Below are positions 48,579 to 57,178 of a stretch of DNA of 64,000 nucleotides, piece after piece; within the stretch, counting starts at the first letter, position 1, and each line of letters starts with the position of its first letter. The DNA comes from Jeotgalibacillus alimentarius (GTDB lineage: Bacteria > Bacillota > Bacilli > Bacillales > Jeotgalibacillaceae): positions 124,001 to 188,000 of the forward strand of contig NZ_JXRQ01000018.1 in NCBI RefSeq assembly GCF_000829445.1, read 5' to 3'. A program made the translations under genes and the position numbers. The notes under the pieces are model-generated. The model worked only from the letters and a program-made list of their open reading frames with translations, was not told the DNA's origin and searched no databases.

Positions 48579-49724
48579 TTATTTGTCATTATTCAAATCT
48601 TTTAATTTGTCACCAATCATTTCACCAAGCTGGAAGCCGGAAGATTCTTCAGGCATATCATAGTTTTGCGATACAGACCCTTTATCTTCTTTTAATTCTT
48701 TAATTGAAAGGGATAGTCTCTGGTCATTCACATTAACATCAAGTACCTTCACCTGAACTTCTTCACCTTCTGTCAGGACTTCATGAGGTGTACCGATATG
48801 CTGATGTGAAATCTGTGATATGTGAACCAGTCCTTCAACACCCGGGAACACTTCGACAAACGCACCATATGATACAAGACGTCTGACTTTCCCGTCCAGG
48901 ACCGCTCCTCTTGGTGCTTTTTCTTCAATATCTGACCACGGTCCAGGTAACGTCTCCTTAATTGATAAAGAGATCCTTTCGTTATCACGGTCAACAGATA
49001 ATACTTTAACTTGAACCTTTTGTCCTTCTTCAACAACGTCAGAAGGCTTTTCTACGTGCTGGTGCGATAACTGGGAAATATGAACAAGACCATCCACTCC
49101 ACCGATATCAACAAAAGCACCAAAATCCGTGATTCTCTGAACAGTTCCATCAAGCACATCATCTGCCTGAATTTTTTCAAGAAGTTCTTTTTTCTTTTCA
49201 GCTTTTTCGCCTTCAATTACAGCACGATGTGAAAGGATCAGCCTGTTTTTCTCTTCATCGAGTTCAACAATTCTGAAGGTCAGAGATCTGCCTCTGTAAT
49301 CTTCGAAGTCCTCGACATAATAGTCTTCTACCAATGAAGCAGGTACAAAACCTCTGACGCCAAGGTCTACTACCAGACCGCCTTTTACAACGTCTTTCAC
49401 TTCAGCCTCAAACACTTCTTCTGACTCATATCTGCGCTTCATTTCTTCCCAAGCTTTTTCAGCTTCTACTTTGCGTTTAGACAATACCAGAAGCTCTTCC
49501 TCGACTTTAGTCACGACTAAATCCAGCTCATCGCCCTCTTTAACGACGTCAGAGGCTTTTTCCACATGGAGGCTCGAAAGTTCTGAAATCGGAATAATAC
49601 CGTCTATCTTGCTGTCTTTTACATCTACAAGAACCTGTTTTTCCTCCACTTTGGTTACAGTACCGGTAACCCGATTTCCTACCTCTAATGAGTTTACTTC
49701 GATGTTGTTCATATCCTCTGTCAT
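48579..49724 (-). CDS. ypfD: ribosomal protein S1 homologue with four S1 domains (YpfD)
   Basis: A 381-residue RNA-binding protein with four S1 domains, starting about residues 16, 102, 187 and 273; ITDFGAFVDIGGVDGLVHIS and VSYGAFVEVFPGVEGLVHIS are the clearest. Gram-positive YpfD is shorter than the six-domain E. coli S1 and is not firmly a ribosome component. The ATG follows a GGAGGAG site. The leader holds a perfect TGTGA-N6-TCACA palindrome. Confidence 0.94.
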   Translation of the reverse strand: MTEDMNNIEVNSLEVGNRVTGTVTKVEEKQVLVDVKDSKIDGIIPISELSSLHVEKASDVVKEGDELDLVVTKVEEELLVLSKRKVEAEKAWEEMKRRYESEEVFEAEVKDVVKGGLVVDLGVRGFVPASLVEDYYVEDFEDYRGRSLTFRIVELDEEKNRLILSHRAVIEGEKAEKKKELLEKIQADDVLDGTVQRITDFGAFVDIGGVDGLVHISQLSHQHVEKPSDVVEEGQKVQVKVLSVDRDNERISLSIKETLPGPWSDIEEKAPRGAVLDGKVRRLVSYGAFVEVFPGVEGLVHISQISHQHIGTPHEVLTEGEEVQVKVLDVNVNDQRLSLSIKELKEDKGSVSQNYDMPEESSGFQLGEMIGDKLKDLNNDK

Positions 49725-49766
49725 ATGTACTCCTCCTTAATCCAAGACTGCTGAAATTGTATTAAA

Positions 49767-49782
49767 TGTGAAAAAATTCACA
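49767..49782. promoter_or_regulatory. TGTGA-N6-TCACA palindrome in ypfD leader (Crp/Fnr-like box)
   Basis: TGTGAAAAAATTCACA is a perfect match to the Crp/Fnr half sites TGTGA and TCACA with six bases between. It lies 43-58 bases before the ypfD ATG. It might bind a Crp/Fnr-family regulator or merely be an AT-rich chance repeat. Confidence 0.35.
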
Positions 49783-49850
49783 GTTTAATGTTAAATTCAG
49801 AATATACTACTAACTTCTAATAAATAGCCGTGTTTGTCAAGCGAGAACTT

Positions 49851-50432
49851 TTATCGATGATTGTCGGATAGTTGTTTAATCTCATTCATAATGATTTCTG
49901 TTACTTCTACTGCTGATGCTTTTCTTTCTTTCAGTTCGGTCATATTAATCGGCTTGCCATAGACGACTTTAAGACGTTTAGACAATTTATAAGGTCCGAT
50001 AATGGCACACGGAACAACTGCTGCATCCGATCTTAAGGCAAAAAAGCCTGCGCCGGCCAGACCCTTTCCGATTTGTCCATCTTTACTTCTGGTACCTTCA
50101 GGAAACAGGCCTACAACATGTCCATCTTTCAGCTGTGCCAGTCCCTTTCTAAGAGCTTCTCTATCGCTCATCCCTCTTTTAACCGGGAATGCATTCAGGT
50201 TTGGGAGCAGGCTTTTTAAAACAGGTGCCTTAAATAACTCCTCCTTTGCCATGAATGAAACCGGTCTTGGTGAAGTAATTCCCACAACAGGAGGGTCAAG
50301 CACATTAATATGGTTGGCACATATTAATACACCGCCTTCTTCCGGTATATGTTCTTTACCCACTGTGCGTATCCTGTAAGCAGGTGTAAGAATTGTTTTT
50401 ACAAGTCCTTTGGCAAATGAATATAAGTTCAT
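49851..50432 (-). CDS. plsC: 1-acyl-sn-glycerol-3-phosphate acyltransferase
   Basis: A 193-residue lysophosphatidate acyltransferase of the inner membrane face. The catalytic H-x4-D is His41-Asp46 (NHINVLD), and FPEGTRSKDG is the glycerol-phosphate-binding motif. It overlaps cmk by four bases (ATGA). Confidence 0.94.
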   Translation of the reverse strand: MNLYSFAKGLVKTILTPAYRIRTVGKEHIPEEGGVLICANHINVLDPPVVGITSPRPVSFMAKEELFKAPVLKSLLPNLNAFPVKRGMSDREALRKGLAQLKDGHVVGLFPEGTRSKDGQIGKGLAGAGFFALRSDAAVVPCAIIGPYKLSKRLKVVYGKPINMTELKERKASAVEVTEIIMNEIKQLSDNHR

Positions 50433-51115
50433 CGTAAAGCCCCCCGTTCGGCAGCTAATTCTGTTACTTTATTCACGACTTCATCAATTGTCATATGAGT
50501 CGTATCAAGTTCTATTGCATCTTCAGCTTTTGTAAGCGGAGAAACTTCACGTGTTGAATCAATAAAATCACGTTCTTCAATTTCTGATTTCAGCTGTTGA
50601 AGATCTGACTGAATCCCCTGAGACTGATGTTCTTCAAAGCGTCTTCTTGCCCGTTCTTCAGCGGTTGCTGACATGAAAACTTTTAATTCTGCATCGGGGA
50701 TCACGGCTGTTCCAATATCACGGCCATCCATCACAATACCCCCGTTTTTAAGAAGGTTCTGTTGTCTTTTAACCATCTCGCTTCTTACAGCCTTATGGAG
50801 CGCCACATCAGATACGTGTTTTGTTACCTGCTGTTCTCTGATCTCCCTTGTTACTTCCCTGCCATCAAGAAAAACAAGCTGACCATCTTCTCCAGGCTTT
50901 AGCTCTATCACTGTATTCATTAACAGGTTATATAATGCCTGTTCATTTTTAGGATCAACCTGCTGATTCACTGCTTTTAATGTCAAAGTTCTGTACATTG
51001 CACCTGTATCTATATAAATAAAGCCAAGTTTCTCAGCAATTTTTTTTGCAGCAGTACTTTTTCCGGCAGCTGCTGGACCATCAAGTGCAATTCGTATGTT
51101 ATTTATCTTGTTCAC
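50429..51115 (-). CDS. cmk: cytidylate kinase
   Basis: A 228-residue CMP/dCMP kinase. The P-loop is GPAAAGKST near residues 13-21; YIDTGAMYR, DGRDIGTAVIPDAELKVFMSA (lid) and RDFIDSTREVSPL are present. It starts with GTG at 51115, eight bases after TTGAGGAGA. An extended -10 (TGATACAAT) lies about 40 bases upstream. Confidence 0.95.
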   Translation of the reverse strand: MNKINNIRIALDGPAAAGKSTAAKKIAEKLGFIYIDTGAMYRTLTLKAVNQQVDPKNEQALYNLLMNTVIELKPGEDGQLVFLDGREVTREIREQQVTKHVSDVALHKAVRSEMVKRQQNLLKNGGIVMDGRDIGTAVIPDAELKVFMSATAEERARRRFEEHQSQGIQSDLQQLKSEIEERDFIDSTREVSPLTKAEDAIELDTTHMTIDEVVNKVTELAAERGALR

Positions 51116-51192
51116 CGGCGATTCTCCTCAATCTAATTTAATCACAGTTATTGTATCACAAACGTCAGATTTTCTGATGGTTCTAAACGACA

Positions 51193-51228
51193 AAACGCTC
51201 TTTTATTGTTTTCACAGAAAGAGCGTTT
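51193..51228 (-). terminator. ypfA terminator
   Basis: AAACGCTCTTT/AAAGAGCGTTT arms over a 14-base loop, just after the ypfA stop on the minus strand. Confidence 0.65.
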
Positions 51229-51234
51229 CGGGTG

Positions 51235-51867
51235 TTATTTTTCTTTTAACTTCAGCTGACATTCAAACGTGTACCTTAATAACAGTTGTCTTTCTAGAGC
51301 AGTCAGATCAATAAATTTCACCATACCTATATGTACCCTCTCAACCTGTTTGGTGCGAATGACTTCTCCCTCAACTTTTACATATTGTATATCACCGTTT
51401 CTCATTGGAAGTACGATAAAAAGTTCGAGAGGATCACCCTGTTCAAAATTCATTCCATTTTTAATGATAAAAGAAAGCCCTCCGGCACTGATATCTTCAG
51501 TAACGGTGGTAAAAGTTGCTGCACCGGATTTGATCGATAGATCTATGGATGAATTTACACGGACAAATTGACGCCGCTGAATTTTAATCAAGTCTTTGTC
51601 CTCCGGTGCTTCAACCGAAATCATAGGAATATTTGTATTTTTTCTTCCCTTGACTTCTGTTTCAAAAGAGAATGCATCATTTTTGTCGTCTGTATACGTG
51701 ACTCTCAGCTGCATTCCATCCGTCAGAAAGACTGTTTTATTTGTCGAGATGCTGATTGGATAATCAATAAAGAGTTTATTATCGCTTACTTCAACAAGTC
51801 TGCTTTTATATTTATCATTTTGTGAAGCATGCATCGGTTCAATTGTTAATACAGTTCCAATTTTCAT
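51235..51867 (-). CDS. ypfA: YpfA (MotI/DgrA-like) PilZ c-di-GMP receptor
   Basis: A 210-residue protein with an N-terminal YcgR-N-type domain and a C-terminal PilZ domain. The c-di-GMP signature is present: an RxxxR-type RRQFVRV followed by DISAGGLSF (D/NxSxxG). In B. subtilis MotI (YpfA) binds MotA and brakes flagellar rotation when c-di-GMP is high; the same role is inferred, consistent with cheR in the window. Confidence 0.9.
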   Translation of the reverse strand: MKIGTVLTIEPMHASQNDKYKSRLVEVSDNKLFIDYPISISTNKTVFLTDGMQLRVTYTDDKNDAFSFETEVKGRKNTNIPMISVEAPEDKDLIKIQRRQFVRVNSSIDLSIKSGAATFTTVTEDISAGGLSFIIKNGMNFEQGDPLELFIVLPMRNGDIQYVKVEGEVIRTKQVERVHIGMVKFIDLTALERQLLLRYTFECQLKLKEK

Positions 51868-51984
51868 TTGTCACACCCGCCTAAACTACGCTATATGGGT
51901 ATTATCTCATGGAACATCACAATTTCAATTCCTTTTTCAGTAAGAAAGCATAATCTTTTTTATAAACTATGTTATTGGTTGCTG

Positions 51985-52050
51985 TTGATTTCAGCTGCAG
52001 GGGACCGCTTTCTGCAGGGCGTGCTGTGAACCAGCTCACGCTTTTTACTT
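51985..52050. repeat. possible remnant of a dispersed Bacillales intergenic repeat
   Basis: The 288-base gap between ypeB and ypfA has no gene. TTGATTTCAGCTGCAGGGGACCGC onward, then TTTCTGCAGGGCGTGCTGTGAACC, is GC-rich against an AT-rich background and recalls the start of dispersed repeats common between genes in Bacillaceae and Planococcaceae. Recognition is from memory of sequence style; only one copy lies here. Confidence 0.3.
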
Positions 52051-52100
52051 CAAGACCTATGCCAATTATGCTAAAGCAGCATTTAACGCAAAAGTATATG

Positions 52101-52150
52101 AAAAAAACCCTTTTACTCAGTATGCTTTATACGTACTGAATAAAAGGGTT
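52101..52150 (-). terminator. sleB-ypeB terminator
   Basis: A long stem with AACCCTTTTA/TAAAAGGGTT outer arms and TTCAGTA/TACTGAG inner arms, followed by T7 on the minus strand, starting six bases after the ypeB stop. Confidence 0.85.
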
Positions 52151-52155
52151 AAATT

Positions 52156-53466
52156 TTACAGTTTTTCTACTTTTTCTTCCTGACCTGTCTCTGCATTAAT
52201 ATAAATTCTGTATGTTTCATCATTTGAAACACCGGTGAATTCAAAGCATAATACATGTTCATCAAACTCATTTCTGATCAAGGTCATTCTCGTTTCCCCA
52301 TTTTTATAATCTGAATGAAGCAGTGATAAGGCTTCATCTTCAGACAAAGAAGGTTCGGGTATGTCAATCTCCCCGTAACCCGCCCAATAATCGAAGCCGG
52401 TAAAACCAAGTACTTCACCATTATCGAGCGCAACCTTTAAATACACTGAATCATCAAGCACCCATACGTTTTCATCTTCGAGATACTTAACGAATGTAAA
52501 TGAAGCACTGTGATCTGTCTGCTGGGCCTGATCGAGCTTCAAGTCATTCAGCTTGTTTTTCTTGAGAAATGCTTCAGCTTCAGTTGCTGCTTCATTTAAA
52601 CTGAGGGATGTGTTATTAATTTCACGATCCTTTATCAGATATAATGGATACCCGCCCTTTAAAGAAAGGTCCATTGAAAAGTTTTCTTCCGGTTCTCTGA
52701 CAGTCAAAAATGGATAAGGTGATCCTTTCATGCTCTTTGAAACTTCAGCCTGATCCAGTGCCGTCTCAGAAAATGATTCAGCGATTTTTAGTGCTTCCTG
52801 TTCTGTAATTTCACTGCCGCTCAAGTGCTGCAGTTGTTTTCGCCGCATTGATGCAGTTTCCTGTTCTGTAGGTGCAAAGGTTTCTGAAGCGTACCCTTTC
52901 ACAGTACCGTCCACTTTAGCAAAACCATCTACAACAGGCTGAGCTTGCGCATCCCCGGTAGCCATAAGCTCTTCAAGGTCGAGCCAGCTTAATTCTTCAT
53001 TTAAGATTCTTTCCTGAATGTTTCTAAGTTCAGTCTGGATGTCAGCAGACTGGCTGTATAACTGCTTCAGCTTGTCATACTCTTCTCCTGTGAGCGGTTC
53101 AGATGATAAATCTCTGACAGATGTGCGATAGCTGAATTCACCAATTTTCATTAGAAATTTTTCCATTTCACTAAACGGTAGAATACCAAGCGGAAGCTGA
53201 CCGATGTCTGAGTGTATCATTGAAGTCAACCGCCATACTTCAGTGAGCGCAGGTGTCAATGTACGCCCCCCATTCATCGCGAGTGTGGATCCTATTTCAT
53301 CATGCAGAAGATCCATTTGAAACGTCATTTCATGAAATGCACGCTGGTATTGATTTTCCATATGCGTTTCGAGAGCCTGGACCTGCCCTTTTTGAAAGGC
53401 CGCTGCTGCAGTTGCGATAAAAGCACATAAAAACAATGTGATCAGGATTATTTTTTTCTTCTTCAC
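52156..53466 (-). CDS. ypeB: YpeB germination protein
   Basis: A 436-residue spore protein with an N-terminal membrane anchor (IILITLFLCAFIATAAAA) and C-terminal PepSY-like repeats. It needs SleB and SleB needs it for stability during spore germination. YQRAFHEMTFQMDLLHDEIG and FSYRTSVRDLSSEPL are as in B. subtilis, which has 450 residues; this one lacks the last ~14, ending EEKVEKL. It starts with GTG at 53466 after GAGGAG. Second gene of sleB-ypeB. Confidence 0.94.
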   Translation of the reverse strand: MKKKKIILITLFLCAFIATAAAAFQKGQVQALETHMENQYQRAFHEMTFQMDLLHDEIGSTLAMNGGRTLTPALTEVWRLTSMIHSDIGQLPLGILPFSEMEKFLMKIGEFSYRTSVRDLSSEPLTGEEYDKLKQLYSQSADIQTELRNIQERILNEELSWLDLEELMATGDAQAQPVVDGFAKVDGTVKGYASETFAPTEQETASMRRKQLQHLSGSEITEQEALKIAESFSETALDQAEVSKSMKGSPYPFLTVREPEENFSMDLSLKGGYPLYLIKDREINNTSLSLNEAATEAEAFLKKNKLNDLKLDQAQQTDHSASFTFVKYLEDENVWVLDDSVYLKVALDNGEVLGFTGFDYWAGYGEIDIPEPSLSEDEALSLLHSDYKNGETRMTLIRNEFDEHVLCFEFTGVSNDETYRIYINAETGQEEKVEKL

Positions 53467-53482
53467 TTTTTAGACTCCTCAC

Positions 53483-54253
53483 TTACAGACAGAATATATG
53501 TTCACCAATCTGTTTAATTTGCGGTCTGGACCAGATCCATTTACTCGTTGCAGTCACTGGATTAAAGTAGTACAGCGCATTCTCTGAAGGATCCCAGCCA
53601 TTTATAGCATCCATCACCGCGCGTTTGGCCTGCTCGTTAGGTGTAAGCCATATCTGACCATCAGCAACCGCTGTAAACGCTAACGGTTCAAAAATCACTC
53701 CTGAAGCAGTATTGGGAAATGCTTCATCCTCAATCCGGTTCAAAATAACAGCAGCTACAGCAACCTGTCCCTCATATGGTTCGCCCCGCGCTTCTCCATA
53801 TACTGCGTTAGCCATCAGCTGAATATCTTTTTCAGAATAGCCTTTAGGTAAAGTCATTTTTTGAGTGGACGGTTCATCTTTCACCTGGTTTTTCAGCGGT
53901 GTCCCGCCGTAATGAGTGAATTTCACACCTTTATTGATGTTCCCTTTCACAAAATCCCTATTATATTCACTTGCATTGATCAGTTTTTGCCTTGTTTCCG
54001 GACCTGCAAGACCGTCTATATCCATACCATAATCCTGCTGAAAGTTTCGAAGCGCCCAGTAGGTCCCCCATCCAAAATCTCCATCGATCTGGCCGGTGTA
54101 ATAGCCGATATACTGAAGACGTGCCTGCAACTCAATGACATCGTCTCCGTAAGCCCCCTTTTGAATCACCTGCCCACTGAATGCATTAGCTGCTGAGCTG
54201 TTGCTTAAGAATAATAAGCAGATAAGGATTGTAGCAATATATTGTTTCTTCAT
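53483..54253 (-). CDS. sleB: SleB spore cortex-lytic enzyme
   Basis: A 256-residue lytic transglycosylase that degrades cortex peptidoglycan at germination. It has a signal peptide (about 1-24), a peptidoglycan-binding domain at 30-92 (GDDVIELQARLQYIGYYTG) and the hydrolase_2 domain from about 140 with catalytic Glu154 (NAVYGEARGEPYEGQ). First gene of sleB-ypeB, with a sigma-G-like promoter. Confidence 0.96.
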   Translation of the reverse strand: MKKQYIATILICLLFLSNSSAANAFSGQVIQKGAYGDDVIELQARLQYIGYYTGQIDGDFGWGTYWALRNFQQDYGMDIDGLAGPETRQKLINASEYNRDFVKGNINKGVKFTHYGGTPLKNQVKDEPSTQKMTLPKGYSEKDIQLMANAVYGEARGEPYEGQVAVAAVILNRIEDEAFPNTASGVIFEPLAFTAVADGQIWLTPNEQAKRAVMDAINGWDPSENALYYFNPVTATSKWIWSRPQIKQIGEHIFCL

Positions 54254-54283
54254 GCATATACCTCCTGTAACAATGGATAATAT

Positions 54284-54313
54284 TAATCTGAACCAAATTC
54301 AGCAAACTATACA
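54284..54313 (-). promoter_or_regulatory. sleB promoter, sigma-G-like
   Basis: TGTATA (54313-54308) and CAGATTA (54290-54284) 17 bases apart on the minus strand, near the forespore consensus TGMATA and CATAMTA. B. subtilis sleB is sigma-G dependent. Confidence 0.4.
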
Positions 54314-54335
54314 AAAGGCATAAGTCAGAACTCAA

Positions 54336-54363
54336 TAAAAAAAGCATGCAGCTGCATGCTTTT
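54336..54363 (-). terminator. prsW terminator
   Basis: The palindrome AAAAGCATGCAGCTGCATGCTTTT followed by T-rich sequence on the minus strand, five bases after the prsW stop. Confidence 0.75.
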
Positions 54364-54368
54364 GATGG

Positions 54369-55034
54369 TTATATACGATTAGCTTTGTGGTGTGCATCAG
54401 TTAGAATATGGGCTTTCTTGACTTTCCATAAACCCAGCCACCACAGAAACAGCATGAATGGAATCATATAATAGATCCAGTGCCTGCTGCTCATTAGAAT
54501 AAAGTCATATACAGAGTGAAGAAGTATTGGGAGTACTAATGATATGAAAACAAAGAAATATCTTTTTTGATTAAATTTTGCTTTTCCTATGTAATAACCC
54601 ATGACCACCCCAAACAATGCATGACTTGAGACTGGTAATAAAGCTCTTCCGATAGCCGTTTCTAGTCCGTATGCCGCGAGATAAAGTACATTTTCTAGTG
54701 TTGCGAATCCTAATGAAACTGCAGCGCCATATACAATACCGTCATATGGTTCATCAAATTCAACAAGATGAAAAATAAAGAAATATAAAATAAACCATTT
54801 AAAAAATTCTTCTAATAATCCGTATGTCAGTAGTGATTGAAATATCATATTGCTAAAATCTATTTCAACTTCGATCACGTATTGTAAAAACATAACAGGA
54901 AATGTTACAGCAACGCCTAAAATAAATGCCCTGAAAACCACTCTGACTGGCTCTGAGTCATATTGATCCTTCAAATAAAAATAGCTTAAAAGAGCCAGTC
55001 CGGGTGCTATCGCAGCTGAAATAAGAGCGATCAT
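54369..55034 (-). CDS. prsW: PrsW intramembrane protease
   Basis: A 221-residue multi-spanning glutamic-type membrane protease; in B. subtilis it makes the first cut of anti-sigma factor RsiW. IAPGLALLSYFYLKDQYD, GLLEEFFKWFILY (paired Glu), FDEPYDGIVYGAAVSLGFATLENVLY and SHALFGVVMGYYIG hold the conserved Glu and His residues. The ATG at 55034 follows AAGAGG; a start six codons upstream is less well placed. Divergent from ansA. Confidence 0.93.
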   Translation of the reverse strand: MIALISAAIAPGLALLSYFYLKDQYDSEPVRVVFRAFILGVAVTFPVMFLQYVIEVEIDFSNMIFQSLLTYGLLEEFFKWFILYFFIFHLVEFDEPYDGIVYGAAVSLGFATLENVLYLAAYGLETAIGRALLPVSSHALFGVVMGYYIGKAKFNQKRYFFVFISLVLPILLHSVYDFILMSSRHWIYYMIPFMLFLWWLGLWKVKKAHILTDAHHKANRI

Positions 55035-55118
55035 GATGTTGCCTCTTTTCAATCTGTTTTTCTCATCGTATCATGGAAAAGAATCTAATTACACAGTTAA
55101 CTTTCACGGAGGGGTCAA

Positions 55119-56090
55119 ATGTCTAAGAAAAAACTATTACTTATTCATACAGGCGGCACAATATCGATGTCGGAAGATGAATCCGGAGCAGTCAAACCAG
55201 AAGGTGCTAATCCGTTAATGAGACATACGCATAATCTTAATGATTATGCTGAATTTATCGTAGAAGCGCCGTTCACACTACCTTCACCGCACATTACGCC
55301 GAATCATATGCTCGAACTAAAAAAAATAATTGAAAAATATTATTTAGAAGACGGTATACACGGTGCTGTGATTACACATGGAACTGATACGCTTGAAGAA
55401 ACTGCATATTTCCTTGATTTAACGCTGAGACTATCAATCCCGATCGTTGTAACAGGAGCTATGAGGTCATCGAATGAAATTGGCTCTGACGGGCTATATA
55501 ACTTAATAAGTGCTGTAAGGGTAGCCACCTCTGATGAAGCATTCGGCAAAGGTGTACTAGTCGTGTTGAATGATGAAATCCACACCGCAGTCAATGTGAC
55601 AAAAACACATGCAAGTAATGTCTCCACTTTCCAAAGCCCGCAATATGGGCCAATTGGAATCGTAACAAAAGGTGCTGTCCTGTTCCATCATACACCAAAG
55701 CTCGACGTTAAATATTCTATCTCTGAGCTGAGTAAAAATGTCTCAATTATCAAAGCATATGCCGGAATGGATTCAAGACTATTTGAAGCACTTGCTTCTC
55801 TGGATTTTGATGGTGTAGTAATTGAAGCGCTCGGCCAGGGAAATCTGCCTCCGGGGACGGTGGATGGACTTGCTCATCTGATTGAAAAGAATATACCTGT
55901 TGTGCTGGTATCAAGATGTTTTAACGGAATTGCACAGGATGTATACGGCTATGAAGGCGGAGGACGCCAGCTGAAAAAGATGGGCGTAATTTTTTCTAAC
56001 GGCTTAAATGGTCAAAAAGCAAGGCTCAAGCTGATGATCGGACTATCTCAATCAGACGATCTGGATTATATCGCTGCAATGTTTCAATAA
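55119..56090 (+). CDS. ansA: type I L-asparaginase
   Basis: A 323-residue cytoplasmic asparaginase. The nucleophile Thr14 is in HTGGTISMSE and the second Thr site is THGTDTLEETAYFLD at 86 onward. The ATG has CGGAGGGG upstream. It is a single gene on the plus strand between prsW and bdr, interrupting the usual minus-strand run. Confidence 0.94.
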   Translation: MSKKKLLLIHTGGTISMSEDESGAVKPEGANPLMRHTHNLNDYAEFIVEAPFTLPSPHITPNHMLELKKIIEKYYLEDGIHGAVITHGTDTLEETAYFLDLTLRLSIPIVVTGAMRSSNEIGSDGLYNLISAVRVATSDEAFGKGVLVVLNDEIHTAVNVTKTHASNVSTFQSPQYGPIGIVTKGAVLFHHTPKLDVKYSISELSKNVSIIKAYAGMDSRLFEALASLDFDGVVIEALGQGNLPPGTVDGLAHLIEKNIPVVLVSRCFNGIAQDVYGYEGGGRQLKKMGVIFSNGLNGQKARLKLMIGLSQSDDLDYIAAMFQ

Positions 56091-56123
56091 AAAAGCTGTG
56101 TCAATATGACACAGCCTTTTTTA
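56089..56123. terminator. bidirectional terminator between ansA and bdr
   Basis: GCTGTGTCA/TGACACAGC with a 3-base loop, preceded by an A run and followed by a T run. It serves both converging genes. Confidence 0.85.
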
Positions 56124-57080
56124 TTCAACGGTAATCGATTCGGCAATCTGCTTCCCATGAAAACGTCCATTTTCAATAAAAATCTCATTGGCATTATTCC
56201 CGGCTGCAATCACTCCGGCTATATAAATCCCCGGCACGTTTGTTTCCATTGTTTCAGGATTAAAAAGTGGACGACCGGTTTCATAGTCTATTTCCACGCC
56301 CATCGATTCTATAAATGAATGATCCGGATGATAGCCGATCATTGCAAATACAATATCATTCTTCATTGATATTTCATTGAATCCATCATGATAGATCAAC
56401 TCTTTGTCTTTAATTTCCTTTACTTCTGCGTTAAAGATCATCTGTACTGAGCCGTTTTTTACGAGCGCTTCAAATTCCGGCAGGATCCATGGCTTTATGC
56501 TTTGAGAATAATCACTTCCTCTGTATAACACTGTCACTCTGGCACCTGCTTTTTGGAGTTCAATCGCTGCATCCACTGCAGAGTTTTTCCCGCCAATGAC
56601 AGCAACATCCAGATCAAAATAAGGGTGGGCTTCTTTGAAATAGTGATGTACTTTGTCTAATTTGGCACCGGGACATTCAAGTCTATTGGGATGATCATAA
56701 TAACCTGTCGCAACAACAACCTGCCCGGCTGAATATTCGCCTTTATCTGTACTGATCATAAAAAGATCCTGTTCTTTCCTTACACTTTTCACTTTCTCAA
56801 ATCTGTTAATCCGAAGCTTATGTCTTAGAGCAACTTCACGGTAATAGACAAGCGCCTGATTTCTTTTGGGCTTATGCTGTTCAATGATGAATGGCACATT
56901 CCCGATTTCAAGTTTTTCACTTGATGAGAAAAAAGTCTGGTGAGTCGGATAATGATAAATCGCATTCACAATGTTTCCTTTTTCTATCACAAGAGGATCA
57001 AGTCCTTTATTTTTCAATTCAATCGCAGCAGAAAGTCCACATGGTCCCCCACCGATCACAATTACTTTTTCAGTTTTCAT
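56121..57080 (-). CDS. bdr: Bdr (YpdA) bacillithiol disulfide reductase
   Basis: A 319-residue FAD- and NADPH-binding oxidoreductase. GGGPCGLSAAIELK holds the FAD site and the conserved Cys14; NAIYHYPTHQTFFSSSEKLEIG is characteristic; the NADPH site is VIGGKNSAVDAAIEL. In Gram-positives YpdA recycles oxidised bacillithiol with bacilliredoxins. It complements bshA and bshB1, 35 kb away in this window. Confidence 0.92.
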   Translation of the reverse strand: MKTEKVIVIGGGPCGLSAAIELKNKGLDPLVIEKGNIVNAIYHYPTHQTFFSSSEKLEIGNVPFIIEQHKPKRNQALVYYREVALRHKLRINRFEKVKSVRKEQDLFMISTDKGEYSAGQVVVATGYYDHPNRLECPGAKLDKVHHYFKEAHPYFDLDVAVIGGKNSAVDAAIELQKAGARVTVLYRGSDYSQSIKPWILPEFEALVKNGSVQMIFNAEVKEIKDKELIYHDGFNEISMKNDIVFAMIGYHPDHSFIESMGVEIDYETGRPLFNPETMETNVPGIYIAGVIAAGNNANEIFIENGRFHGKQIAESITVE

Positions 57081-57130
57081 TTTGTCACTCCTTATTTCAA
57101 AGCAAACATCTGCTATACCCTGCTTCCTTT

Positions 57131-57163
57131 AAAAAACTCCTATTTATTCATAATAGGAGTTTT
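57131..57163 (-). terminator. terminator of the CarH-like gene
   Basis: AAAACTCCTAT/ATAGGAGTTTT (57163-57133) with a 9-base loop and T run, 16 bases after the stop. The gene is therefore probably monocistronic. Confidence 0.8.
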
Positions 57164-57178
57164 ACAGTCAGTATTCAA

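Noticed and set aside
49835-49840. TTGACA as the ypfD -35
   Set aside because: The perfect -35 hexamer lacks a recognisable -10 15-19 bases downstream.
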